Origin: JANXQG01 sp963719885
Lineage (GTDB): Bacteria > Planctomycetota > Planctomycetia > Pirellulales > Thermoguttaceae
Direction: 5' to 3'
Assembly (NCBI GenBank): GCA_963719885.1
Contig: CAVRDP010000009.1
Coordinates: forward strand, 186,001 to 250,000
Length of the DNA stretch: 64,000 bases
Shown: positions 55,375-63,981 of the stretch, in pieces
Numbering within the stretch: the first letter of the stretch is position 1
Layout of the letters: every line of letters begins with the position of its first letter
Translations under genes and position numbers: made by a program
Notes under the pieces: model-generated
The model's input: the letters and a program-made list of their open reading frames with translations, nothing else
What the model was told of the DNA's origin: nothing
Databases searched by the model: none

Positions 55375-55947
55375 CTATTGTGAAGTCAAGTCGTCGCTGC
55401 AAAACAACTTCAGCGTGGCATCGCACTTTTTCCGGCAGAGGACGAGGATGCGACTGCGTCGCACCGGCGATTCGCCGCGCGCGTCTGTATCTGGGTCGGT
55501 CGAGGCGAATTGCTTCTCGATCTTCGCGACCGCCTTCTTGATCAGCGTGGCTGCTTGCTTGGACACTGCTTCGTCCGCGAAACCGAGGACGGCCGAGAAA
55601 TGCACGTCGACGACCTGCGCCACGAAGAAACTGACGTTGATGCCCGCGGCGGCAATGGCCTGGGCGATGGCGTGTCCCAGCCCCGGCCGGTTGTCGCCCT
55701 GGACGAGCAGCGTGGGAATGGCGGAAACGGCCAGGCCGGCTTTGCCCGCGGCCGCGGTCGCCTTCTTGCCCGCCAACGGGCCGACCTCGATGGCGGCCTT
55801 ATTCTTGCCGCCAGGATAGCGGTAGCCCATCACCACCTGCAGATCGGCGCCGACTTCGGCCAGCGGGGCCAGAACGTTGCTCAATGCCCCGGGCTTGTCT
55901 TCGGCGTCAGTTCGCCACACCACAATCTTCTTGACAGTAACAGCCAT
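55375..55947 (-). CDS. ACT-domain protein
   Basis: 190 residues from MAVTVKKIVVWRTDAEDKPGALSNVLAPLAEVGADLQVVMGYRYPGGKNKAAIEV; two ACT-type beta-alpha modules, the second being VSAIPTLLVQGDNRPGLGHAIAQAIAAAGINVSFFVAQVVDVHFSAVLGF. ACT domains bind amino acids or similar ligands and regulate enzymes; here there is no catalytic partner in the frame. The last 40 residues after KIEKQF look unlike the family and may be readthrough into repeat-like sequence. Confidence 0.75.
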   Translation of the reverse strand: MAVTVKKIVVWRTDAEDKPGALSNVLAPLAEVGADLQVVMGYRYPGGKNKAAIEVGPLAGKKATAAAGKAGLAVSAIPTLLVQGDNRPGLGHAIAQAIAAAGINVSFFVAQVVDVHFSAVLGFADEAVSKQAATLIKKAVAKIEKQFASTDPDTDARGESPVRRSRILVLCRKKCDATLKLFCSDDLTSQ

Positions 55948-56159
55948 CGTAAACTCCTGCGCTTGGATTGGCGGCATTGGCCGCAGCAACTAAGGGAATT
56001 ATAGGTGCCGCGAATGCCTCTGGGCCATCAATAACAAGGGCCGGTGCGGAAAAACACGGGAGAAAAGCCCGGTTTATTGGGGTCAGGCCGGACTTGACGC
56101 CTCCGCCACCCAGGCTTCAAGCACCGCAACCAGACTTCTGCGGTCCATCCCCAGTGGTG

Positions 56160-56617
56160 ACGTGTCGAGTCACCTTCGCGCCCAGTTCCCGGAGTGGACC
56201 CGCAGCTTTCGCTGGAATACGGTATCGCCGCAAGTTGCAAAGAGCGTATCGAGCTGCGCACCGCCAAAGCACAGACCGGACACTTTGCCGGTGGGTGTCG
56301 GGATGATGCACAAGGTCTGCCCGGTCGGCTCGCACACCTGGACCCCCATCCGGGTAGCCACCTAGAGACGATTGTCCCGATCCACGCATATACCGTCGGC
56401 GCCGCTTTGGTCGACCGTATCGACATGGAGATTTTCGGAACATAGAGCGTGTAGGTGCGGTTCGTTCCCGGATATATCTTGCTCCCCTCGAAACCGTGCG
56501 CGGAGAGATCGCCCTCGGGAACCGTGGCAGAAGTATCCTCTGCTGCCGCAAGACCTGACGAGAACAGTGTGACAACCACGACCGTGCAGGAAAAGAAATC
56601 ACGTTGCGTTTCAACAT
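56160..56617 (-). pseudogene. Decayed esterase/SMP-30 (gluconolactonase-like) gene with internal deletion
   Basis: 5' part: MLKRNVI then, after a shift, FFSCTVVVVTLFSSGLAAAED and VPEGDLSAHGFEGSKIYPGTNRTYTLYVPK, the start of planctomycete esterase-like proteins. It jumps directly to the end of an SMP-30 propeller (VDQSGADGICVDRDNRL, stop, VATRMGVQVCEPTGQTLCIIPTPTGKVSGLCFGGAQLDTLFATCGDTVFQRKL). The middle of the gene is missing, and TAG replaces the usual Tyr codon in RLYVATRMG. Not functional. Confidence 0.72.
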
Positions 56618-57058
56618 TGCTCCAATGATCCCTGTCTTCCGCAAGCGGCAGAGGGGGAAGGGTGAAGGTGGGTAGCTGCAAACGACGACTTCCCCCAGGT
56701 TAGTCTGTCGCTGGATCGAATTCCAGTAGTTCCGCTGGTTGTCCCGCTGAGAATCTGGTTTCCCGTCGCGTTGGCATCCTCTTTCGCTGTACACGTGCCG
56801 CGAAATTTCATATTTCCTAAGTCGTTTGCTGAAACTGTCTTGTGGCTCAATCGCAGGCCCCGGTCGAGCGCGAAGCGGTCAGTTCAGCATGCTCCCACTA
56901 ATTATCACTAATGGAACGACGATTAGTGTCAATTAGCGAAGATGAGTGTTCCAGAAATTTCTTCCCTACGGACCAGCACACCTCGATGAGATCGGGAGCG
57001 AGCGGCACTTGCGGATTCGGGGCAAGATCCTTGACAATCCCCACCCGTTTGCCTCAAG
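56618..57058. other. Non-coding stretch with one AT-rich inverted repeat
   Basis: 441 bp upstream of the pseudogene and before the radical SAM gene. The only structure I see is an inverted repeat at 56896-56938 (CACTAATTATCACTAAT and a near complement). Confidence 0.5.
56896..56938. repeat. Inverted repeat with 17-nt arms (CACTAAT type)
   Basis: Left arm 56896-56912 CACTAATTATCACTAAT; right arm 56922-56938, three mismatches; 9-nt loop. Could be a repeat or an operator for the downstream gene. Confidence 0.65.
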
Positions 57059-58921
57059 ATGAAGCCATCCTACGAGACGTCGATGACTCACCATTCTCCT
57101 CTCGCCCTGCTGGTACAACTGCCGATTCCGCCGCCCGGGCCGCAGCCGATCCAAGGCAACGTACCCTTGGCGGCCGCCTACCTGAAACTCTTTGCCCAAC
57201 GCCGCGGGCTGCAAGGCTGGCAGATCGAGATCCTTCCGGCCCAACTCTGCAACCGGCTTGGCGATCGGGCCTTGGTGGCCGCGATCCTCGATCGCAAGCC
57301 ACAACTTGTCGGGTTCACTTGCTATCTCTGGAACATCGAGCGGACGATCTGGATCGCAGGGCAGTTGAAGGCCCGGGCACCATGTACCCATGGTCGGCCC
57401 GAGATTCGTGTCCTGCTCGGCGGGCCGGAGATTACCTGCGACAACCGGTGGGTGCTGGAAGAGCCGGCGATCGACTTGGCGGTGATCGGCGAGGGCGAAC
57501 AGACCTTCGTCGATCTGTTAGCGGCGCTCGGCGCCGGCCGTCCGGCCGCCGGCATCCCCGGCCTATGGAATCGTGGCGGCAGCCTGCCGCCGCGTCCGGC
57601 GCTCACCGATCTCGACCTGGTCAGCTCGCCCTACATCGAAGGCATTCTCGACGCCGCCGAGGAGCAGACCATGCTCATGGAAACCTCGCGCGGCTGCCGC
57701 TATCGCTGCAAGTTCTGCTACTACCCGAAGAGCTACGACTCGATCTCGCGCATGTCGGCCGGGCAGATCGAGGCCAACTTGCGGCATGCCTGCCAGCGGG
57801 GCGTGAAGGAAATCTACCTGCTCGATCCCACGCTCAACCAGCGGCCCGATTTCGCCGGCCTGCTCCGCCTGCTGGCCCAAGGCAATCCGGACGGCCAGTT
57901 CACCTACTCGGCCGAGCTGCGGGCGGAAGGCATTCGCGCGGAGACCGCCCGGCTGCTGCGCGAGGCCAACTTTCAGGAGGTGGAAGTCGGCCTGCAATCG
58001 GTCGACCCCGCGGCCCAGAAGCTGATGGGACGGCACGTCAGCCTGGAGGCCTTCCAGCGCGGCGCCCGGGCAATGCTGGACGAAGGCATTCGCGTCCGCG
58101 TCGATCTGATCCTGGGCCTGCCGGGCGACACGGTCGATTCGGTGCGTCGCGGATTGGAGTATCTCGATCGCCAACGACCGTTCAGCGAGTTGCAGGTCTT
58201 CAATCTATCGATCCTGCCCGGCACGGAGTTTCGGCAAACGGCGGGCGACCTGGGGCTGGAGTATCAGCCGCGACCGCCGTACTACATGTTAAAAACGCCG
58301 ACACTCGACCTGGAAGACCTGTACGGCCTGATGGAAGAGGCCCAGGATGTGTTTGGGATCGTGTTCGACGCCTTGCCGCCGCCGGAGATTGGGACGGGTG
58401 AAGGGGCTGGCAGCCCGAAGGAAGGGATGAGGGATGAGAGATTAGGGATGAGAGCAGCGGAAAACGGCGGGGGTCTAGCAACCGCCGGATTCGATTTGGA
58501 ACGACATACGCAGCGGTCGCTCATCATTGATCTCGACGCCCCGGTTTCAATGACTCTGCCCGCCGCCTCCGATCGTTCGCTGGCGTTTACTCTCTGGCTG
58601 AAGTCGGCCGATTTCCGAGGCCGTGTGGCGGAGGCTGCGGGGTTGCTGCGGCAGGTCTTGGTCGATAATCCGCATACGACGTTGCAGGTGATTCTCGAAC
58701 CGGCCGGCGATCCTCGACATCTGACTGCCGAGGTGCTGGAAACCCTCTTGGCCGCCAGTCACGAGAGCCTGAGCTATCTCGACTGGTTCTACAGCCTGCA
58801 TCCGGTTCGCCTCTTCGGCGCGAAACGGCTCGTGGTCCTACTTCCGGCGGCGATGGAGGAGTCGCTCGACGAGGCCTGGCTCGACGAAGTGGAAGATCGG
58901 GCGACGATCCACTGGGCGTAG
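57059..58921 (+). CDS. B12-binding-domain radical SAM protein
   Basis: 620 residues (start 57059, or 57083 at MTHHSPLALLVQLP). N-terminal cobalamin-binding-like domain (LVQLPIPPPGPQPIQGNVPLAAAYLKLFA, VGFTCYLWNIERTIWIAGQLKA, RVLLGGPEITCDN, DLAVIGEGEQTF), radical SAM box ETSRGCRYRCKFCYYPKSYDS (CxxxCxxC), GLQSVDPAAQKLMGR and LILGLPGDTVDSV, then a C-terminal domain. Two insertions look repeat-derived: APCTHGR within KARPEIRV (22-nt repeat) and GSPKEGMRDERLGMRA (GGGATGAG tract). Substrate unknown; it stands alone. Confidence 0.85.
   Translation: MKPSYETSMTHHSPLALLVQLPIPPPGPQPIQGNVPLAAAYLKLFAQRRGLQGWQIEILPAQLCNRLGDRALVAAILDRKPQLVGFTCYLWNIERTIWIAGQLKARAPCTHGRPEIRVLLGGPEITCDNRWVLEEPAIDLAVIGEGEQTFVDLLAALGAGRPAAGIPGLWNRGGSLPPRPALTDLDLVSSPYIEGILDAAEEQTMLMETSRGCRYRCKFCYYPKSYDSISRMSAGQIEANLRHACQRGVKEIYLLDPTLNQRPDFAGLLRLLAQGNPDGQFTYSAELRAEGIRAETARLLREANFQEVEVGLQSVDPAAQKLMGRHVSLEAFQRGARAMLDEGIRVRVDLILGLPGDTVDSVRRGLEYLDRQRPFSELQVFNLSILPGTEFRQTAGDLGLEYQPRPPYYMLKTPTLDLEDLYGLMEEAQDVFGIVFDALPPPEIGTGEGAGSPKEGMRDERLGMRAAENGGGLATAGFDLERHTQRSLIIDLDAPVSMTLPAASDRSLAFTLWLKSADFRGRVAEAAGLLRQVLVDNPHTTLQVILEPAGDPRHLTAEVLETLLAASHESLSYLDWFYSLHPVRLFGAKRLVVLLPAAMEESLDEAWLDEVEDRATIHWA
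57375..57396 (+). repeat. 22-nt hairpin repeat, copy 7
   Basis: GGGC, stem ACCATG, loop TACC, stem CATGGT, CG. In frame in the radical SAM gene as RAPCTHGR; removal of 21 bp restores KARPEIRVLLGGPE, the family text. Confidence 0.85.
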
Positions 58922-58925
58922 CCCG

Positions 58926-59408
58926 TTAGACTGCGGCGACCGGGGCTCGCAGCGGCAAGCCGGGCGGAAGCACGAGCTCGATCAATCGCGAGCGGCGCAG
59001 CGATTTCACCGCCTGGATGAACTGATCCAAACTGACCGGCTTGGTCATGAAGCCGTCGATTCGCAGATTCTGCGCCTGCAAGACCGTGCGATGGACCTCC
59101 GAAGCGGTCAAGACCAGCACGGGGACCGACTGAAACCGCTGGTCGGCACGGAGTTCACACAACACCTCCCGGCCGTCTTTCTTGGGCAACTCCATGTCCA
59201 GCAAGATCACGTCCGGCTCCGGCGTCTGGGCAAAAACGCCTTCCCGGCGCAAAAAGCTGAGGGCTTCCTCACCGTCGCGAACCAGGCTCACCCGGCAGCG
59301 GATGTTCTCGTGCTTCAGCGCCTGGATCGTGGTCCGCGCGTCGTCGAGATTATCTTCGACCAACAGGATCTCCATTGGACGTCCAATCGGTGACCGGCTC
59401 ATAATCAT
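58926..59408 (-). CDS. Rcp1-like response regulator (single receiver domain)
   Basis: 160 residues from the ATG at 59408 (or 59375 at MEILLVEDN). Receiver domain: EILLVEDNLDDARTTIQALKH with acidic pocket, VILLDMELPKKDGREVL (phosphoacceptor Asp), VLVLTAS and FMTKPVSLDQFIQAV (conserved Lys). The KKDG after the Asp is usual in Rcp1-type regulators. No output domain. Possibly partner of a kinase elsewhere. A palindromic element separates it from the HD-GYP gene upstream. Confidence 0.9.
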   Translation of the reverse strand: MIMSRSPIGRPMEILLVEDNLDDARTTIQALKHENIRCRVSLVRDGEEALSFLRREGVFAQTPEPDVILLDMELPKKDGREVLCELRADQRFQSVPVLVLTASEVHRTVLQAQNLRIDGFMTKPVSLDQFIQAVKSLRRSRLIELVLPPGLPLRAPVAAV

Positions 59409-59484
59409 GGTTCCCCACAAGGAAATATCTGCCCCTGTCGGAATTATACTCAGTTCAGCGAAGAGAAACAATCTGCTTGCAAAC

Positions 59485-59597
59485 AAGGTAGCAGGCACAC
59501 TCGGTGTGCCGTCCGCCATTAGTCCCGGGATTGCTAGGAAAGTGCGGGCGGACGGCACACCGACCAAGCTCGCTCGGTGGCCGGTGCCTGCTACCTT
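59485..59597. repeat. Palindromic element between two regulator genes, 113 bp
   Basis: Outer arms AAGGTAGCAGGCAC and GTGCCTGCTACCTT; inner arms TCGGTGTGCCGTCCGCC and GGCGGACGGCACACCGA, loop near 59520. The TAA stop of the HD-GYP gene is inside its edge (59596-59598). Confidence 0.85.
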
Positions 59598-60748
59598 ACG
59601 GCGCAAGCGGAGTCGGCAGCAAGATTTCGGGCAATGGCGGCACGACCACCACGGACGCTGACCATCCATGGCCGACCGCCTGGTCGTCCGGATTCTGTCG
59701 GGCAATGCGCCGAATTTCCGGCAAGAGCGAGAGAAAGACCCCAAACAGGAAGGGATCGAAATGCTTTCCGCGATCCAACTCCATGATCTTCATCGCCTCG
59801 TCCTCGGGCAGCGCCTCGTGATAGACGCGGCGATGGGTCAAGGCGTCGTAAACATCGACGATGGCCAGGATGCGGGCCGACTCGGGGATCTCCATCCCGG
59901 CCAGCCCGCGGGGATAGCCGCTACCGTCCCAACGCTCGTGGTGCGCCAAGGCAATTTCGTGGGCCATTTGCAAAATGGCTGACTCCGACCCTTCCAGCAT
60001 CCGCGCACCGATGACCGAATGGGTCTTCATCACCGCGAACTCTTCCGCGGTGAGCTTGCCGGGTTTTTGCAAGATCGCGTCGGGAATACCGATCTTGCCC
60101 AGGTCGTGCATGGGCGCGGCCAAACGGATGTTCTGGACCTGATCGGCAGGCCAGCCGAGGACTTCGGCGAACAACTCGCAATACAGTCCGGTGCCGCTTG
60201 ATGTGGGTACCGGTCTCTTCATCGCGATAACGCGAGGCGCTGAGCAGGCGGAGGATCGTTTCTTCGTGAGCGCGGCGGACGGCCTGCATTTGCTCGCGGA
60301 GCTTGGTTTCGAGGGTGGCCGTATACTGCCGCCGCTCGACGATCAGATCGCGCCGCTCGAGGGCCTTCTTCGCTTGTAAGATCAACTCGTCGGATTCGAT
60401 CGGTTTGAGCAGATAGCCGTAGGCCCCCAGCGTCATCGCCTCGACGGCCGTGCTGGTTTCTTCCAAGGCGGTCAGTACGAGAATCTCGGTATCGGGCCAG
60501 CGCTGCTTGACTTGCGAGAGGACCTCCAAGCCCGAGCGATCGGGCACGGTGATATCCAACGTGAGCAGATGGGCTTCCTGGTCCTGCAGCCGGGCCATGG
60601 CCTCGCTGGCGCTGGCCGCTTCGCCACACTGGAACCCGGCCCGGGTCAGCCAACGGCAGACGGTTGCTCGCGTGCCCGATTCGTCGTCGACGACGAGTAC
60701 GCGCGGCGCGACCTTCTTGCGGCCCAGTGAGCTTTCGACCTCAGCCAT
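59596..60748 (-). CDS. Response regulator with HD-GYP phosphodiesterase domain, one frameshift
   Basis: About 383 residues; an extra base near 60197 separates the parts (HIKR then TGLYCELFAEVLGW). N-terminal receiver (VLVVDDESGTRATVC, LLTLDITVPDRSGLEV, LVLTALEE, LLKPIESDEL), then the HD-GYP domain: MHDLGKIGIPDAIL (HD), HSVIGARML, AHEIALAHHERWDGSGYPRGL (GYP). The family hydrolyses cyclic di-GMP. The last 40 residues (QAVGHGWSASVVVVPPLP ...) look unconserved and end within a repeat. Confidence 0.9.
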
Positions 60749-60884
60749 AGCACGGTTCCGGAACGATTGCCGATTCCAGAAAACATACGATATAGAATGT
60801 TAGCGGGAGATGATCGCGACAAAAAATACTCGCACTGGTGTCGGTGGCGCCGATTGTAACGAATTCAAGAACTGAAGGTGCGTC

Positions 60885-62369
60885 TCACTTGGCCTTTTCG
60901 CCGCGGTACTGAAGAATCTGGTGGGCGACCCGGTTGGGATTATAGCCCGCGGGGAGCCGGTAGAACTCCTTGCCGAAGCGGTCGCACAAGGCTTTCACAT
61001 CGCCGTAGGAATGGCTCGACCAGCGGATGGCCAATAACACGACGGCGACATCCGACCGGGAGATGTAGGGCACGAAGATGTCGGTGGACTCATGCTCGCG
61101 GGTGGCGATCCAGATCAGGTCCTTCAAAGCGAAGGCCGATTTCAGCGCCTCGTAGGCATGCGGACGGCGGTCGCCGCCGATGAGGGCCATCGTTTTGCCC
61201 TTGTAGAGTTCGGCCACTCTCTGCACGTCGCCCGAAGCCTCGCGCACGACCTGTTGCGCAGGCGGCATCTGCGTCGCCAGGTAGCGGTCCACCTCGCCCA
61301 GGACACGGCGGAAACCCTCGGGAAGCTCGTCGGCCTCGGGGATGTCGTCGACGATGGGGACCAACATGTTCCGCAGATCGGTGTTGCTGGGGGGCATGCC
61401 CTCGTCCACCAGCGTGCTCACGGCGTCGATGACCTTCTTCCAATCGGCCTCCGTGCCCCTGCCATCGCCGATGACCTGGGCGTGATACTGGGCCTTCTTG
61501 AGCAGCTTGACGCGTTGCTTGCCTCGCTGGCGAATCTCCTCGATCTCGGAGTCCAGTTGACCGATCCGCTCTTGCAGGTCATTCCACCGGGCCGGGTCGG
61601 CCGGGTCGTCCAGCCGCATGAAGCGCGCAATGGATATCTGCTCTTCGCTGGCGGTCTGCCGCAGCCAGTGGAAAATCCTGTTCTGGTCGCTGTCCGGTTT
61701 GGCATCGACCATTTCCACGGCCATCCGCAGCGCCGACTGGGCCTCAGCGGTCAAATCGATGGCCTTTTCGAGGAATCCACGGTAGGTTTCCCCATTCTCG
61801 TTCACCTGCCGCAAGACGGCCACGGCCATCGCCGCCGCCTCGAAACACCCGGCAACATCTTCCCACAAGCGAAGATCGGCGGGGATCGGAGCGCTGGAAT
61901 GGCTCATCCACAAGAAGCAGTCCTCCAAGGCCTTTGCCTTGCTGATGATCTCCCGATCGCGGGGCTCGATCTCGGTGTAATAGTCGGCGCCGTCCCGCAA
62001 ACTCCGCTGCCGGGATGCCGCCCAACGCGCCCCTTCCGCCTTCAGCCGGCAGCGGGCCTCGATAAGTTGCAAATCGCTCTCGGTGGCAACCAGTTGCCGG
62101 GCCCAGGCCACCGGGACTTCAATGCCCGGGGCGGATGGCAGTGAGACGTGCCGAGGTGCAGCGGTTGGGGCAACAGCTTCCAGAACGAGCGGTTCACCAG
62201 CAACGATTTCTGCGACGGCCGGAGCAGCCACGGGCGGCGCAACCTCGGTCAGTTTCAGGAACTCCTGGGCAAGCCCCCGCAGGATCGCCAACAGTTGGGC
62301 ATCCTGGCTCACCAACGGCACCAAGCGGTGCAGGAGGACGTTGGCGGGGATGGAGAGGTCTTCGGTCAT
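60885..62369 (-). CDS. DUF2325 domain protein with long helical N-terminal part
   Basis: 494 residues from MTEDLSIPANVLLHRL. The first 380 residues are mostly helical, with a charged coiled coil (QERIGQLDSEIEEIRQRGKQRVKLLKKAQ) and no recognised domain. The C-terminus KTMALIGGDRRPHAYEALKSAFALKDLIWIATREHESTDIFVPYISRSDVAVVLLAIRWSSHSYGDVKALCDRFGKEFYRLPAGYNP matches DUF2325, a Rossmann-like domain seen in proteins linked to metal or DNA stress. Function unknown; monocistronic. Confidence 0.72.
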   Translation of the reverse strand: MTEDLSIPANVLLHRLVPLVSQDAQLLAILRGLAQEFLKLTEVAPPVAAPAVAEIVAGEPLVLEAVAPTAAPRHVSLPSAPGIEVPVAWARQLVATESDLQLIEARCRLKAEGARWAASRQRSLRDGADYYTEIEPRDREIISKAKALEDCFLWMSHSSAPIPADLRLWEDVAGCFEAAAMAVAVLRQVNENGETYRGFLEKAIDLTAEAQSALRMAVEMVDAKPDSDQNRIFHWLRQTASEEQISIARFMRLDDPADPARWNDLQERIGQLDSEIEEIRQRGKQRVKLLKKAQYHAQVIGDGRGTEADWKKVIDAVSTLVDEGMPPSNTDLRNMLVPIVDDIPEADELPEGFRRVLGEVDRYLATQMPPAQQVVREASGDVQRVAELYKGKTMALIGGDRRPHAYEALKSAFALKDLIWIATREHESTDIFVPYISRSDVAVVLLAIRWSSHSYGDVKALCDRFGKEFYRLPAGYNPNRVAHQILQYRGEKAK

Positions 62370-62504
62370 GGCACAATCTCTTGGAGCGTGGAAGCAACGC
62401 TCTGTAATCATTGTATCTCAAAAGGCAAACGCCACCACCGGCCCCCTGTCCGAGCGCAGGATTGGCTATTAAGAACGCGCCTTTGCGGTTTCGCCATGTC
62501 TCTG

Positions 62505-62529
62505 ACAGCCGCGTGAAAGCACACCACCC
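62505..62529. repeat. Lone diverged arm of the 211-bp palindrome
   Basis: Matches 21 of 25 positions of the right outer arm at 12767-12791 (GCCGCGTGAA ... CCACCC). Only one arm is evident; the element may be truncated. Confidence 0.5.
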
Positions 62530-62565
62530 TGGCGAAGGCACGGAACTTATTATGCGCCTCGGCCC

Positions 62566-63981
62566 TTACCGCCGCCAATCGGGAGGATTGGGCGCAACGG
62601 GATCGGGACCTTGCGGATCGCGACTGGGGTCGGCCGAATAACGCGGATCGTTCACCGGAGGAAGGCGACGGAGAGCGTTATCATCGGCGGGCGGCTGGGG
62701 CGGAAGCACACGAACTCCAGTTGCCGGCGAATCACGCGAGGCCGTGACCGGTATCGAATTGGCAGCCGGAGCTGAATTCTGGTATTGCGGTCCCATATTC
62801 TTCGGTCCCCCATTCTGCGCCTGCGCCGGATATTGGACCTGCGGATACTGAACCTGAGCGGGATACTGAACCTGGACTGGATTTTGCGCCTGGACGGGAT
62901 TCTGCGCCTGAGCCGGACTCTGCGCCTGAGCTGGATACTGCACCTGAGCTGGATTCTGGACTTGAGCGGGATTCTGGACTTGAACTGGACTCTGGATTTG
63001 AACGGGCGGTGGCGCTGGATTTGGATATTGTGTCGGGCCGACGTACTGTGGCGGCGCCACATACTGTGGTGGTGCCACCAGCGGAGGCGATGAGGGAGCC
63101 ATCGGCGCCGGCGGAAGCCCCTCTCCCTGGAAGGAGGCGTTCCCGGCAACCGCAAGTGGACCTTGTGCCGGCGGAGGCATCATGCCGATCGCCGTCGGAG
63201 GCCCCTCGCCGCGCTCTCGGGAAAGCCGCTCCACCCACTGCCGGGCCGCGGCCATTCCAGGGCTGAGCCGCAGGGCAATCGTGAATTCCTGCCAGGCGGC
63301 TGCCTTCATGCCACGCTTGTTCAACAGGAAACCCAAATCGTAATGCGCGACGGGTTCGTCATAAATCTCGCGAAGCTGTTTGAAGGCCTCCTCGGGCTTT
63401 CCGGCTTCGACCAGAAGAGCAGCCAGGTTATTGCAATAGCGCGGTTCGCGAGGACGCAAATCCACGGCATGACGGGCGGCCTCGATGGCTTCGCGGACCA
63501 TGTCCCAGCGGGCGTAATGTACGGCCAGATTGTTATAGACGGATGGATTCTTGGGATGCTTCTTCTCGGCCCGCTGATAGAATTTGAAGGCCTCTTGGGG
63601 CTGACGCATCTGATCTTTGAGCAAGGCATAGCCCAGCAAAACCCGGACGTCGTCGGGATACTTCTTCATTGCCTGCTTGTACTGTTCTTCGGCCTCCGTG
63701 AACTTGCCGCTCTCAGCATACAAACGCGCGACGGCCACGTAGAGCTCGACGCCCGCCTGGGCAGGCTTTTTCAAGGAAATGGGATCGTCGTCGTCGTGGG
63801 TGGGCGGGGGAGCTGGAGTTGTCGAGTTCCCGAATGGCCACCAACCCGATGAGGAATTATTCTGCGCAGCAACTTCTCGGGCCACCAGTAGGACTGTGGC
63901 CCAAACGAAGAACAAGGGCAGTAGCGACCATCGCTTTGCGCTGACGTTTTCCAAGACGCTCCTCCGTGGCTGGAAAACCAC
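62566..63981 (-). CDS. TPR-repeat protein with Pro/Gln-rich tail
   Basis: 471 residues. Signal or anchor helix (WSLLPLFFVWATVLLVAREVAAQ), three to four TPR units (VAVARLYAESGKFTEAEEQYKQAMKKYPDD, LGYALLKDQMRQPQEAFKFYQRAEKKHPKN, NNLAVHYARWDMVREAIEAARHAVDLRPREP ...), then from about 255 a disordered tail with tandem PVQVQNPAQVQ units and GPQYQ motifs. TPR domains scaffold protein contacts, probably in the envelope; partner unknown. Start 63981, complete just inside the window end. Confidence 0.82.
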   Translation of the reverse strand: MVFQPRRSVLENVSAKRWSLLPLFFVWATVLLVAREVAAQNNSSSGWWPFGNSTTPAPPPTHDDDDPISLKKPAQAGVELYVAVARLYAESGKFTEAEEQYKQAMKKYPDDVRVLLGYALLKDQMRQPQEAFKFYQRAEKKHPKNPSVYNNLAVHYARWDMVREAIEAARHAVDLRPREPRYCNNLAALLVEAGKPEEAFKQLREIYDEPVAHYDLGFLLNKRGMKAAAWQEFTIALRLSPGMAAARQWVERLSRERGEGPPTAIGMMPPPAQGPLAVAGNASFQGEGLPPAPMAPSSPPLVAPPQYVAPPQYVGPTQYPNPAPPPVQIQSPVQVQNPAQVQNPAQVQYPAQAQSPAQAQNPVQAQNPVQVQYPAQVQYPQVQYPAQAQNGGPKNMGPQYQNSAPAANSIPVTASRDSPATGVRVLPPQPPADDNALRRLPPVNDPRYSADPSRDPQGPDPVAPNPPDWRR

